Below, in pieces: positions 26,512 to 33,386 of a DNA stretch of 33,386 nt. Position 1 is the stretch's first letter. Each line of letters begins with the position of its first letter. Both the position numbers and the translations under genes were made by a program. Location: NCBI GenBank assembly GCA_020248665.1, contig JADCHE010000095.1, forward strand, positions 1 through 33,386, given 5' to 3'. Source of the DNA: Burkholderiales bacterium (GTDB taxonomy: Bacteria; Pseudomonadota; Gammaproteobacteria; Burkholderiales; Burkholderiaceae_E). The notes below the pieces were generated by a model. It worked only from the letters and a program-made list of their open reading frames with translations, did not search any database and had not been told where the DNA came from.

Positions 26512-28104
26512 ATGAACCGCTCGCCCCTCGGCTGGCTCGCGGTCGGCGTCGCCGCATCGGTCGTCGCGCCGATGCTGGCGCTCGCCTGGGTCGCGGTGCA
26601 GCCTGCAGGCGCCGACTCGCTCGCCCACCTCGTCTCGACGGTGCTGCCACGCTACGCGCTCACCTCGGTGCTGCTGGTCGTGCAGGTGGCGATCGGCGTG
26701 CTGCTGCTCGGCGTGGGCGCCGGCTGGCTCGTCGCGGCCTACGAGTTCCCGGGCCGGCGCGTGCTCGAGGTCGGCATGATCCTGCCGCTCGCGATGCCGG
26801 CCTTCGTGCTCGCCTACGCCTACACCGACTTCCTCGACACCAGCGGACCGCTGCAGGGCTGGTTGCGCGAAGTCACCGGCTGGTCGATCGGCGAGTACTG
26901 GTTTCCGCCGGTGCGCTCGCTGACCGGCGCGGCGCTCTTCCTGTCGCTCGCGCTCTACCCGTACGTCTACATGCTCGCGCGCAACGCGTTCGCCGAGCGC
27001 GGCGAGTCGCTCGGCGAGGCCGCGCGCTCGCTCGGGCTCCCGGCGCCGCTGGTCTGGTGGCGGGTGACCTGGCCGGTCGCGCGCCCCGCGGTCGTCGCCG
27101 GCCTGACGCTGGTGACGATGGAGACGCTCGCCGACTTCGGCACGGTCAACTTCTTCGCGGTGGACACCTTCTCGGCAGGTATCTACCGCGCGTGGCAGGG
27201 GTTGGGCGACCGCAGCGCCGCCGCACGGCTCGCGCTGGTGCTGCTCGTCGCGGTGCTGCTGCTGGTCTGGATCGAGCGCCGCCAGCGCGGACGCATGGCC
27301 TTCCACGGCCGCTCGTCGCGCCCCGCGCGCCCGCGCCGGCTGCATGGCGCCGCGGCGTGGGCGGCGACGTTCGCCTGCGCGATGCCGGTCGCGCTCGGCT
27401 TCGTGCTGCCGACGATCCTGCTGGTGTCCGCGTGGTGGGGGCAGGGCGGCGCGCTCGATGCGCGGATGGCTCGCTGGGCCGCGAACACCGCGCTGCTGTC
27501 GGCGCTCGCGGTCGTCGTCGTCGTGCCGCTCGCGCTCGGCCTCGCCTACGCCGTGCGACAGGTGTCCGCACGCTGGGTCGGCGCGCTCGCGACGGTGGCG
27601 GGCGCCGGCTACGCGGTGCCCGGCATCGTCCTCGGCGTGGGCCTGCTCGCGGTGGTCGGCGCGATCGACCGACTCGCCGCGCTGTGGCCGGGCGCGGGCC
27701 TGCTGCTCGGCGGCACCGCGGTGGCGGTCGTCTACGCGTACTGCGTGCGCTTCTTCGCGGTCGCCCAGCACGGCCTGGAGGCCTCGCTCAAGCGCATCAG
27801 CCCGTCGATGGACGCGAGCGCACGCACGCTCGGCGCCGGCCCCTTCGAGATGCTGCGGCGGGTGCACTGGCCGCTGCTGCGCCCGAGCATCGCGACCGCC
27901 GCGCTGCTGGTCTTCGTCGACTGCCTGAAGGAGCTGCCCGCGACCCTCGTGCTGCGGCCGTTCAACTTCGACACCCTCGCGGTCGTGGCCTACCACTTCG
28001 CCGCCGACGAGCGCCTCGCCGAGGCCGCGCTGCCCTCGCTCGCGATCGTCGCGGTCGGGCTGCTGCCGGTCACCATCCTCGCCCGAAGCTTCCGTCGCGG
28101 CTGA
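26512..28104 (+). CDS. Fe(III)-type ABC transporter permease (FbpB-like)
   Basis: 530 residues with about 12 transmembrane helices, i.e. two fused binding-protein-dependent permease domains as in FbpB/SfuB. Helix 1 is at about 6-27. The first EAA loop reads LGEAARSLGLPAPLVWWRVT (residues ~165-185) and the second MDASARTLGAGPFEMLRRVH (~433-452). Motifs such as LADFGTVNFFAVDTFSAGIY and VDCLKELPATLVLRPFNFDT are typical of iron(III) permeases. The substrate is probably Fe(III) or an iron complex handed over by a periplasmic protein, but no fbpA-like gene is in the window. It converges on dgkA with 7 bases between stops. Confidence 0.9.
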   Translation: MNRSPLGWLAVGVAASVVAPMLALAWVAVQPAGADSLAHLVSTVLPRYALTSVLLVVQVAIGVLLLGVGAGWLVAAYEFPGRRVLEVGMILPLAMPAFVLAYAYTDFLDTSGPLQGWLREVTGWSIGEYWFPPVRSLTGAALFLSLALYPYVYMLARNAFAERGESLGEAARSLGLPAPLVWWRVTWPVARPAVVAGLTLVTMETLADFGTVNFFAVDTFSAGIYRAWQGLGDRSAAARLALVLLVAVLLLVWIERRQRGRMAFHGRSSRPARPRRLHGAAAWAATFACAMPVALGFVLPTILLVSAWWGQGGALDARMARWAANTALLSALAVVVVVPLALGLAYAVRQVSARWVGALATVAGAGYAVPGIVLGVGLLAVVGAIDRLAALWPGAGLLLGGTAVAVVYAYCVRFFAVAQHGLEASLKRISPSMDASARTLGAGPFEMLRRVHWPLLRPSIATAALLVFVDCLKELPATLVLRPFNFDTLAVVAYHFAADERLAEAALPSLAIVAVGLLPVTILARSFRRG

Positions 28105-28111
28105 CGCGGGC

Positions 28112-28507
28112 TCAGCCCAGCGCGCGCACCGCGAAGGGCCACAGTACGATGCCCCAGGTGGTGCCGACCAGTGCCAAGGCGACGAACACCGCCGCGCTGC
28201 CGATGTCCTTCGCGCGCTTGGACAGCGGATGGGGCTCGACGCCGACGCGGTCGACCACCGCCTCGATCGCCGAGTTCAGCAACTCCACGATAAGCAGCAG
28301 CGCGAGCGTCCCGATGAGCGCCAGCGACTCGAGCCGGGACACCGGCAGCCACAGCGCGATCGGCACCAGTACCGCACACAGCGCGAGCTCCTGACGGAAC
28401 GCCGCTTCGCCTGCCCAGGCCGCGCGCAGGCCGTCCATCGAGTAGCGGGTCGCGGCGAGGATCCGCGCGACGCCGCCGCGGCTCTTGAAGGGGGATTCGG
28501 TGGCCAC
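28112..28507 (-). CDS. dgkA: Diacylglycerol kinase
   Basis: 131 residues, inner membrane, the usual DgkA length. It phosphorylates diacylglycerol to phosphatidic acid in membrane-lipid turnover. Conserved motifs are GEAAFRQEL near the N-terminal amphipathic helix, ELLNSAIEAVVDR in the second membrane region (catalytic Glu) and SKRAKDIGSAAVF, which forms the active-site loop. Three transmembrane helices are predicted at about 42-58, 62-82 and 103-123. It is monocistronic on the minus strand, divergent from tRNA-Val. Confidence 0.95.
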   Translation of the reverse strand: MATESPFKSRGGVARILAATRYSMDGLRAAWAGEAAFRQELALCAVLVPIALWLPVSRLESLALIGTLALLLIVELLNSAIEAVVDRVGVEPHPLSKRAKDIGSAAVFVALALVGTTWGIVLWPFAVRALG

Positions 28508-28590
28508 GTGGACGGGCGTTCGCAGCAGGCGCGCCGACGCGGGCGATGCGGCGCAGGATAGCCCAGCACGTGCCGCCTGTCGCCGGGCGG

Positions 28591-28621
28591 TTGGACAGCC
28601 TTGCTGCGGTGCTGGTATGAT
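28591..28621 (+). promoter_or_regulatory. Promoter of tRNA-Val
   Basis: TGGACA (28592-28597) and TATGAT (28616-28621) are 18 bases apart, placing transcription start about 5 bases before the tRNA. The -10 is good and the -35 acceptable. Confidence 0.5.
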
Positions 28622-28632
28622 CTCAGGTTCGC

Positions 28633-28709
28633 AGGCGCGTAGCTCAGCTGGTTAGAGCACCACCTTGACATGGTGGGGGTCGTTGGTTCGAGTCCAATCG
28701 CGCCTACCA
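28633..28709 (+). tRNA. tRNA-Val(GAC)
   Basis: 77 nt with encoded CCA (28707-28709). The acceptor stem AGGCGCG pairs with CGCGCCT and the discriminator is A. The D-arm is GCTCAGCTGGTTAGAGC. The anticodon stem CCACC/GGTGG closes the loop TTGACAT, giving anticodon GAC (valine codons GUC/GUU). The T-arm is GTTGG TTCGAGT CCAAT. A terminator lies about 100 bases downstream, before thrS. Confidence 0.97.
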
Positions 28710-28812
28710 ACACTCACCGTGACACTCATGCAGCGCACCGCGTCGGCCGTTCGAACTACCCGTTCCCGATAGGCCCGGGTCGAGTTCGCACGCGCGTCAG
28801 CGTCCCCCGAAA

Positions 28813-28839
28813 AGTGCGGCTCGTCCGCGCTTTTTTTTT
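28813..28839 (+). terminator. Rho-independent terminator between tRNA-Val and thrS
   Basis: AGTGCGG-CTCGT-CCGCGCT, a 7-bp stem with one T-G wobble, is followed by nine consecutive T residues. It should end the tRNA-Val transcript. Because thrS starts only 43 bases later, it could also act as an attenuator of read-through into thrS. Confidence 0.85.
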
Positions 28840-28881
28840 GCCCCGCGCAGCCCAGACGCCCCACACAGACAGGAAGCGATC

Positions 28882-30789
28882 GTGACGAGAATCACGCTCC
28901 CCGACGGATCGGTCCGCGAGTTCGCGGCGCCCCCCACGGTGCACGAGGTGGCCGCCTCGATCGGCCCCGGCCTCGCCAAGGCGGCGCTCGCCGGCCGCGT
29001 GGACGGCACGCTCGTCGACACGTCCTACCGGATCGAGCGCGACGCGCGGCTCGCGATCGTCACCGACAAGGATTCCGACGGCCTCGACGTGATCCGCCAC
29101 TCGACGGCGCACCTGCTCGCCTACGCGGTGAAGGAGCTCTTCCCCGACGCGCAGGTGACGATCGGCCCGGTGATCGACAACGGCTTCTACTACGACTTCT
29201 CGTACAAGCGCCCGTTCACGCCGGAGGATCTCGCCGCGATCGAGGCGAAGATGGCCGAGCTCGCGAAGAAGGACGAGCCGGTCGTGCGCGAGGTCTGGGA
29301 GCGCGACGACGCGGTGAAGTTCTTCGAGTCGATCGGCGAGCAGTACAAGGCCGAGATCATCGCGTCGATCCCCGACGGCGAGCCGATCGGCCTCTACCGC
29401 GAAGGCGCGTTCGTCGACCTGTGCCGCGGCCCTCACGTGCCGTCGACCGGCAAGCTCAAGGTCTTCAAGCTGATGAAGCTCGCCGGCGCCTACTGGCGCG
29501 GCGACTCGCGCAACGAGATGCTCCAGCGCATCTACGGCACGGCCTGGGCGAGGAAGGAGGACCAGGACGCCTATCTGCACATGCTCGAGGAGGCCGAGAA
29601 GCGCGACCACCGCAAGCTCGGCAAGCAGCTCGATCTCTTCCACCTGCAGGACGACGCGCCCGGCATGGTGTTCTGGCACCCCAAGGGCTGGGCGCTCTGG
29701 CAGCAGGTCGAGCAGTACATGCGCCGCGTCTACGAGGCGCACGACTACCAGGAGGTCCGCTGCCCGATGATCCTCGACCGCTCGCTGTGGGAGCAGTCCG
29801 GTCACTGGGAGAACTACAAGGACCACATGTTCACCACGTCCTCCGAGAACCGGACGTACGCGGTCAAGCCGATGAACTGCCCGGGCCACGTGCAGGTCTT
29901 CAAGTCCGACCTGCGCAGCTACCGCGACCTGCCGCTGCGCTATGGCGAGTTCGGCTCGTGCCACCGCAACGAGCCCTCGGGCGCGCTGCACGGGATCATG
30001 CGGGTGCGCGGCTTCGTGCAGGACGACGGCCACATCTTCTGCACCGAGGACCAGATCCTCGAGGAGTGCGTGAAGTACACCGAGCAGCTGCACGCGGTCT
30101 ACCGCGACTTCGGCTTCACCGACATCCTCTACAAGGTCGCCACGCGCCCCGAGAAGCGCGTCGGCTCCGACGAGCTCTGGGACAAGGCGGAGCACGCGGT
30201 GATGGAGGCGCTGCGTCGCTCGGGCGTCGAGTTCGAGATCGCGCCCGGCGACGGCGCCTTCTACGGCCCGAAGATCGAGTACACGCTGAAGGACGCCCTC
30301 GGGCGCCACTGGCAGTGCGGCACGATGCAGGTCGACTTCAACACCGCGCACCGGCTGGGTGCCGAGTACGTCGCCGAGGACAACTCGCGCCGCCACCCGG
30401 TGATGCTGCACCGGGCGGTGGTCGGCTCGCTCGAGCGCTTCATCGGCATCCTGATCGAGAACCACGCGGGCGCGTTCCCGGCGTGGCTCGCGCCGGTGCA
30501 GGCGGTGGTCGCGAGCATCACCGAAACGCATGCCGAATATGCCCGTGACGTTGCACAAGCGCTGAAAAAACAAGGATTTAGGATCCAGTCCGATTTGCGG
30601 AACGAAAAGATCGCGTATAAGATCCGCGAGCACAGCCTGCAGAAGGTTCCGTACCTCCTCGTCGTGGGGGAGAAGGAGCGGCAGGCTGGGCAGGTCGCCG
30701 TACGCGCGCGCGGAGGCGTCGATCTGGGCCCGATGCCCGTCGACGCGTTCAGCCGGCGCCTCGCCGAAGATGTCGTCCAGCGGAAGTGA
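28882..30789 (+). CDS. thrS: Threonyl-tRNA synthetase
   Basis: 635 residues from GTG 28882, with AGGAAG five bases upstream. Domains in order: TGS (1-62), editing domain with the HxxxH site H73/H77 (RHSTAHLL) and [10 protein letters not shown] (about 180), class II catalytic core and anticodon-binding domain (from about 535). The core shows [11 protein letters not shown] with the zinc Cys, motif 2 in [20 protein letters not shown] and motif 3 in [20 protein letters not shown]. It charges tRNA-Thr with threonine and removes misacylated serine. Codons are GC-ended except for a distinct AT-richer patch at about 30520-30640. It heads the conserved thrS-infC-rpmI-rplT-pheST cluster. Confidence 0.97.
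   Translation: MTRITLPDGSVREFAAPPTVHEVAASIGPGLAKAALAGRVDGTLVDTSYRIERDARLAIVTDKDSDGLDVIRHSTAHLLAYAVKELFPDAQVTIGPVIDNGFYYDFSYKRPFTPEDLAAIEAKMAELAKKDEPVVREVWERDDAVKFFESIGEQYKAEIIASIPDGEPIGLYREGAFVDLCRGPHVPSTGKLKVFKLMKLAGAYWRGDSRNEMLQRIYGTAWARKEDQDAYLHMLEEAEKRDHRKLGKQLDLFHLQDDAPGMVFWHPKGWALWQQVEQYMRRVYEAHDYQEVRCPMILDRSLWEQSGHWENYKDHMFTTSSENRTYAVKPMNCPGHVQVFKSDLRSYRDLPLRYGEFGSCHRNEPSGALHGIMRVRGFVQDDGHIFCTEDQILEECVKYTEQLHAVYRDFGFTDILYKVATRPEKRVGSDELWDKAEHAVMEALRRSGVEFEIAPGDGAFYGPKIEYTLKDALGRHWQCGTMQVDFNTAHRLGAEYVAEDNSRRHPVMLHRAVVGSLERFIGILIENHAGAFPAWLAPVQAVVASITETHAEYARDVAQALKKQGFRIQSDLRNEKIAYKIREHSLQKVPYLLVVGEKERQAGQVAVRARGGVDLGPMPVDAFSRRLAEDVVQRK
30595..30621 (+). promoter_or_regulatory. Candidate internal promoter in thrS for infC
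   Basis: TTGCGG (30595-30600) and TATAAG (30616-30621) with a 15-base spacer sit in the AT-richer patch near the thrS 3' end. In E. coli infC is also transcribed from promoters inside thrS. The spacer is short, so this is tentative. Confidence 0.3.
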
Positions 30790-30889
30790 AGTGCAGCTTC
30801 CGGGCGAGTCGGGTGCGGGTCGCCGGCTTTCTGCCTTGCCGGGTCTTCCCAGCGTGTCGGCGTGAGAGTCCTCTGACGGAGATGACAGC

Positions 30890-31423
30890 ATAGCTACTGC
30901 GAACGAACGGGACCGCGGACACCGCATCAACGGCGAGATCAACGTCCCTGAACTGCGCCTGATGGGCATCGACAACCAGCCGCTGGGCATCGTCCCGACG
31001 CGGGAGGCGATGCGGATGGCCGAAGAGGCCGACGTGGACCTGGTGGAGATCGCGCCGACCGCACAGCCGCCCGTGGCGCGGCTGATGGACTACGGCAAGT
31101 TCAAGTACCAGGAACAGAAGCGCGCCGCCGAGGCCCGGGCCAAGCAAAAGATCATCCAGGTCAAGGAAGTCAAGTTCCGGCCCGGCACCGACGACAACGA
31201 CTACAACGTCAAGCTCCGGAACCTGCACCGGTTCCTGGACGAGGGCGACAAGGCGAAGATCACGCTGCGCTTCCGGGGCCGGGAGATGGCCCACCAGGAA
31301 TTCGGCGTGCGCCTGCTCGAGCGGATCCGCACCGACCTGGAAGGGGTCGGGCAGGTCGAGTCGATGCCCAAGCTCGAGGGCCGGCAGATGATCATGATCA
31401 TCGCGCCGAAGAAGAAGAAGTAA
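30890..31423 (+). CDS. infC: Translation initiation factor IF-3, AUA start codon
   Basis: 177 residues. Family proteins begin a few residues before RINGEI, which here lies well upstream of the first in-frame ATG (30962). Going back in frame, ATA at 30890 is preceded by GGAG (30878-30881) at 8 bases and gives I(M)[20 protein letters not shown], the expected N-terminus. The nearby ATG at 30882 is out of frame and stops after three codons. IF-3 binds the 30S subunit and rejects non-canonical start codons, so a rare start on its own gene allows autoregulation, as known for AUU in E. coli. N-domain 1-75, linker helix ([20 protein letters not shown]) and C-domain to the KKKK end are complete. Confidence 0.93.
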   Translation: MATANERDRGHRINGEINVPELRLMGIDNQPLGIVPTREAMRMAEEADVDLVEIAPTAQPPVARLMDYGKFKYQEQKRAAEARAKQKIIQVKEVKFRPGTDDNDYNVKLRNLHRFLDEGDKAKITLRFRGREMAHQEFGVRLLERIRTDLEGVGQVESMPKLEGRQMIMIIAPKKKK

Positions 31424-31572
31424 GCCGCTGATTCCTCTGCTATAGTTGCAGGTTCCCCGGGTCGCCCCAGAGGCGGTCCCGATAGGAGAAGCCCCTCGGG
31501 TCAGCCAAGCGTCGACCGCTCCCAGCGAGCAGGCCGGCCACCTGGCAGGGGTGTCACAGAGTCGGAGCAGTC
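31424..31572 (+). promoter_or_regulatory. Leader before rpmI
   Basis: 149 bases without a gene between infC and rpmI. They hold a possible -10 hexamer TATAGT (31441-31446) and several complementary GC-rich segments. In other bacteria L20 represses rpmI-rplT by binding a structured leader at this point; the same is likely here but the fold was not computed. Confidence 0.35.
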
Positions 31573-31770
31573 ATGCCCAAGATGAAGACCAAGAAGAGCG
31601 CCGCGAAGCGCTTCCGGGTCCGCGCGAGCGGCTCGATCAAGCGCGGCCAGGCGTTCAAGCGCCACATCCTCACCAAGAAGACGACCAAGAACAAGCGTCA
31701 GCTTCGCGGTGCCACCCAGGTTCATGAGTCCGACGTCGTGAGCGTCCGGACCATGATGCCGTACGCGTAA
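31573..31770 (+). CDS. rpmI: 50S ribosomal protein bL35
   Basis: 65 residues, the normal length, very basic. It begins [19 protein letters not shown] and includes [20 protein letters not shown], the family signature. GGAG stands five bases before the ATG. It assembles into the large ribosomal subunit and is followed by rplT after 12 bases. Confidence 0.97.
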   Translation: MPKMKTKKSAAKRFRVRASGSIKRGQAFKRHILTKKTTKNKRQLRGATQVHESDVVSVRTMMPYA

Positions 31771-31782
31771 GGGGAGAACGAC

Positions 31783-32142
31783 ATGCCCCGCGTGAAACGT
31801 GGCGTCACCGCCCGCGCCCGTCACAAGAAGATCATTGCGCTGGCCAAGGGCTATCGCGGCCGTCGCAACAACGTCTACCGGATCGCCAAGCAGGCGGTCA
31901 TGCGGGCCGGCCAGTACGCGTACCGCGACCGCCGCACCCGCAAGCGCGTGTTCCGCTCGCTCTGGATCGCGCGGATCAACGCCGCGGCGCGCCAGCACGG
32001 CATCTCCTACAGCCGCTTCATCGCCGGCCTGAACAAGTCGGCGGTCGGCCTGGACCGCAAGGTGCTGGCCGAGTTGGCGGTCAACGACAAGCCGGCGTTC
32101 GCGGCGATCGTCGCCCGGGTGAAGGCCCAGATCGGCGCCTGA
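31783..32142 (+). CDS. rplT: 50S ribosomal protein bL20
   Basis: 119 residues with the standard start [20 protein letters not shown] and the long basic helix [20 protein letters not shown] that threads into 23S rRNA. The globular C-domain (about 60-119) is the part used for autogenous repression in studied species. GGGGAG lies seven bases before the ATG. It is an early assembly protein of the large subunit. Confidence 0.97.
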   Translation: MPRVKRGVTARARHKKIIALAKGYRGRRNNVYRIAKQAVMRAGQYAYRDRRTRKRVFRSLWIARINAAARQHGISYSRFIAGLNKSAVGLDRKVLAELAVNDKPAFAAIVARVKAQIGA

Positions 32143-32173
32143 TCGCAGCGAACCGGACGGGCCGCCCGCAGCG

Positions 32174-32320
32174 ATGGCGCACGGCGCGGCCCGGACGGAT
32201 GCGGTGAAGGACGGCGGTGCCGCACGCGGCGCCGCCCACGACGGGGCCGGCGACGGCCCCGTCGTCATTTCCACGGGCCGCGCGCGCGGCCCCGACTCCA
32301 GCACCGGACGGATCGGATGA
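32174..32320 (+). CDS. Possible 48-codon leader frame coupled to pheS
   Basis: ATG at 32174 opens a frame of 48 codons ([15 protein letters not shown]...) ending in a TGA that overlaps the pheS ATG as ATGA. It spans the strong hairpin at 32239-32264. It contains no phenylalanine codon, so it is not a classical pheL attenuation peptide. Its composition (Gly, Ala, Arg, Asp) is what GC-rich non-coding DNA gives, and no good ribosome-binding site precedes it, so it may be chance. Confidence 0.25.
   Translation: MAHGAARTDAVKDGGAARGAAHDGAGDGPVVISTGRARGPDSSTGRIG
32239..32264 (+). terminator. Hairpin between rplT and pheS (attenuator or partial terminator)
   Basis: CGACGGGGCC-GGCGAC-GGCCCCGTCG is a perfect 10-bp stem with a 6-nt loop followed by TCATTTCC. 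The U-run is short, so it may only attenuate ribosomal-protein transcription before pheST. Confidence 0.6.
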
Positions 32321-33366
32321 ACGACGCGAAGAAGGACGACGGCGCGGCCCCGGCCGAGCAGGGGCTCGTCGACGAGGCCCGTGCGCTGCTCGCGGGCGCC
32401 GCCGACGCGGCCGCCCTCGCCAACGCGAAGGCCCGCTTCCTCGGCAAGGACGGCCTGCTCACCGCGCGGATGAAGGCGCTCGGGACGGTGTCGCCCGCCG
32501 AACGCGGCCCGGTCGGCAAGCGCCTCAACGAGGCCAAGCAGGCGATCGAGGCGCTGGTCGCCGAGCGCCAGCGCGCGCTCGACCAGGCCGCGCTCGACGC
32601 GCGCCTGTCGCAGGAGTCGATCGACGTCACGCTGCCCGGGCGCGGCGCCGGCCGTGGCGGTCTGCACCCGGTGACGCTGACGATCGAGCGCGTCGAGGCG
32701 ATCTTCCGCTCGATCGGCTTCGACGTCGCCGACGGGCCGGAGATCGAGGAGGACTTCTTCAACTTCACCGCGCTGAACACGCCCGAGAACCACCCGGCGC
32801 GCTCGATGCACGACACCTTCTACGTCGAGGGCGACGACGCGAACGGCCGGCCGCTGCTGCTGCGCACGCACACCAGCCCGATGCAGGTCCGCTACGCGCG
32901 GATGCACCCGCCGCCGATCAAGGTCATCGCGCCGGGCAAGACCTACCGCGTCGATTCGGATGCGACGCACTCGCCGATGTTCCACCAGGTCGAGGGCATG
33001 TGGATCGACGAGGCGATCTCGTTCGCGGACCTGAAGAACGTCTACACCGAGTTCCTGCGCCGCTTCTTCGAGCGCGACGACCTCGACGTGCGCTTCCGTC
33101 CCTCGTACTTCCCGTTCACCGAGCCGTCGGCCGAGATCGACATGCGCTTCGCCGACGGGCCGCTAGCCGGCCGCTGGCTCGAGGTGTCCGGCTCGGGCCA
33201 GGTGCATCCGAACGTGGTCCGCAACATCGGGCTCGACCCGGAGCGCTACGTCGGCTTCGCGTTCGGCTCGGGCATCGAGCGGCTCGCGATGCTGCGCTAC
33301 GGCGTCGGCGATCTGCGGATGTTCTACGAGAACGACCTGCGCTTCCTCGAGCAGTTCAACGGCTGA
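32317..33366 (+). CDS. pheS: Phenylalanyl-tRNA synthetase alpha subunit
   Basis: 349 residues, slightly longer than E. coli PheS (327) because of an acidic-Ala N-terminal extension ([15 protein letters not shown]). The N-terminal coiled coil is at about 25-100. The class II core includes [12 protein letters not shown] (159-170), [12 protein letters not shown] (183-194), [17 protein letters not shown] and [18 protein letters not shown] (motif 3). Together with PheT it forms the alpha2-beta2 enzyme that charges tRNA-Phe; the active site is in this subunit. pheT begins 8 bases after the stop. Confidence 0.97.
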   Translation: MNDAKKDDGAAPAEQGLVDEARALLAGAADAAALANAKARFLGKDGLLTARMKALGTVSPAERGPVGKRLNEAKQAIEALVAERQRALDQAALDARLSQESIDVTLPGRGAGRGGLHPVTLTIERVEAIFRSIGFDVADGPEIEEDFFNFTALNTPENHPARSMHDTFYVEGDDANGRPLLLRTHTSPMQVRYARMHPPPIKVIAPGKTYRVDSDATHSPMFHQVEGMWIDEAISFADLKNVYTEFLRRFFERDDLDVRFRPSYFPFTEPSAEIDMRFADGPLAGRWLEVSGSGQVHPNVVRNIGLDPERYVGFAFGSGIERLAMLRYGVGDLRMFYENDLRFLEQFNG

Positions 33367-33374
33367 GCGACGAC

Positions 33375-33386
33375 ATGAGATTCTCC
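33375..33386 (+). CDS. pheT: Phenylalanyl-tRNA synthetase beta subunit, first codons only
   Basis: ATG AGA TTC TCC encodes MRFS, matching the usual start of betaproteobacterial PheT (M.F.ESWLR). It is placed directly after pheS as in the conserved operon, and the window ends here. The call rests on position and four codons. Confidence 0.75.

Noticed and set aside
28756-30990. 744-codon minus-strand open frame opposite thrS
   Set aside because: Arises because GC-ended codons of thrS leave few stops on the other strand; His/Asp/Arg-rich, no family match.
32174-32316. Phenylalanine leader peptide (pheL-type attenuator)
   Set aside because: The frame upstream of pheS contains no Phe codon.

Overview
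This window has the very high GC content, strongly GC-ended codons and gene order of a betaproteobacterium, most likely in the order Burkholderiales. The order evidence is rarA-serS at one end and thrS-infC-rpmI-rplT-pheS-pheT at the other. A DUF1631 protein, typical of this group, and infC starting at an AUA codon fit too. I cannot name the species.

Layout. 1-2567: housekeeping rarA (cut at the window edge) and serS. 2597-9591: an accessory stretch that begins exactly at the 3' end of a tRNA-Ser(CGA) gene. It is visibly less GC-rich and holds phased 20-bp repeats, a decayed AlpA/excisionase-like reading frame, an AraC-regulator remnant and an IS110 transposase remnant. Among these lie intact genes: a four-gene minus-strand operon (DUF4345 protein, small membrane protein, HD-domain protein, small membrane protein), a LysR regulator divergent from a DUF4386 membrane protein, and an exported protein coupled to a MipA/OmpV outer-membrane protein. 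It looks like the worn remains of a tRNA-targeted island.

10196-18295: a DUF4124 protein, then a peptide-type ABC importer (binding protein, two permeases, two ATPases) followed closely by an amidase. A near-consensus sigma-54 promoter lies in front, suggesting a nitrogen-scavenging operon. 18309-18909: a doubtful heavy-metal-binding (CopZ-like) frame behind a CueR-like promoter, overlapped by a small antisense gene. 19089-22057: a minus-strand pair, mct and mcd, encoding 2-methylfumaryl-CoA (mesaconyl-CoA) isomerase and (2S)-methylsuccinyl-CoA dehydrogenase. It links the ethylmalonyl-CoA pathway to part of the 3-hydroxypropionate bicycle. 22267-25215: the DUF1631 protein. 25235-28104: divergent ATPase and permease of a Fe(III)-type ABC importer with a Fur-box-like site between them and no binding protein nearby. 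28112-33386: dgkA, tRNA-Val(GAC) with promoter and terminator, and the translation cluster from thrS to the first codons of pheT.

The points I consider most worth following are the mct-mcd pair, the tRNA-Ser island edge with its 20-bp phased repeats, the sigma-54 peptide/amide operon, an AT-rich codon patch at the 3' end of thrS, and the hairpin-bearing 48-codon frame coupled to pheS. I found no CRISPR array, no intact transposase or integrase, and no obvious defence or secretion system.
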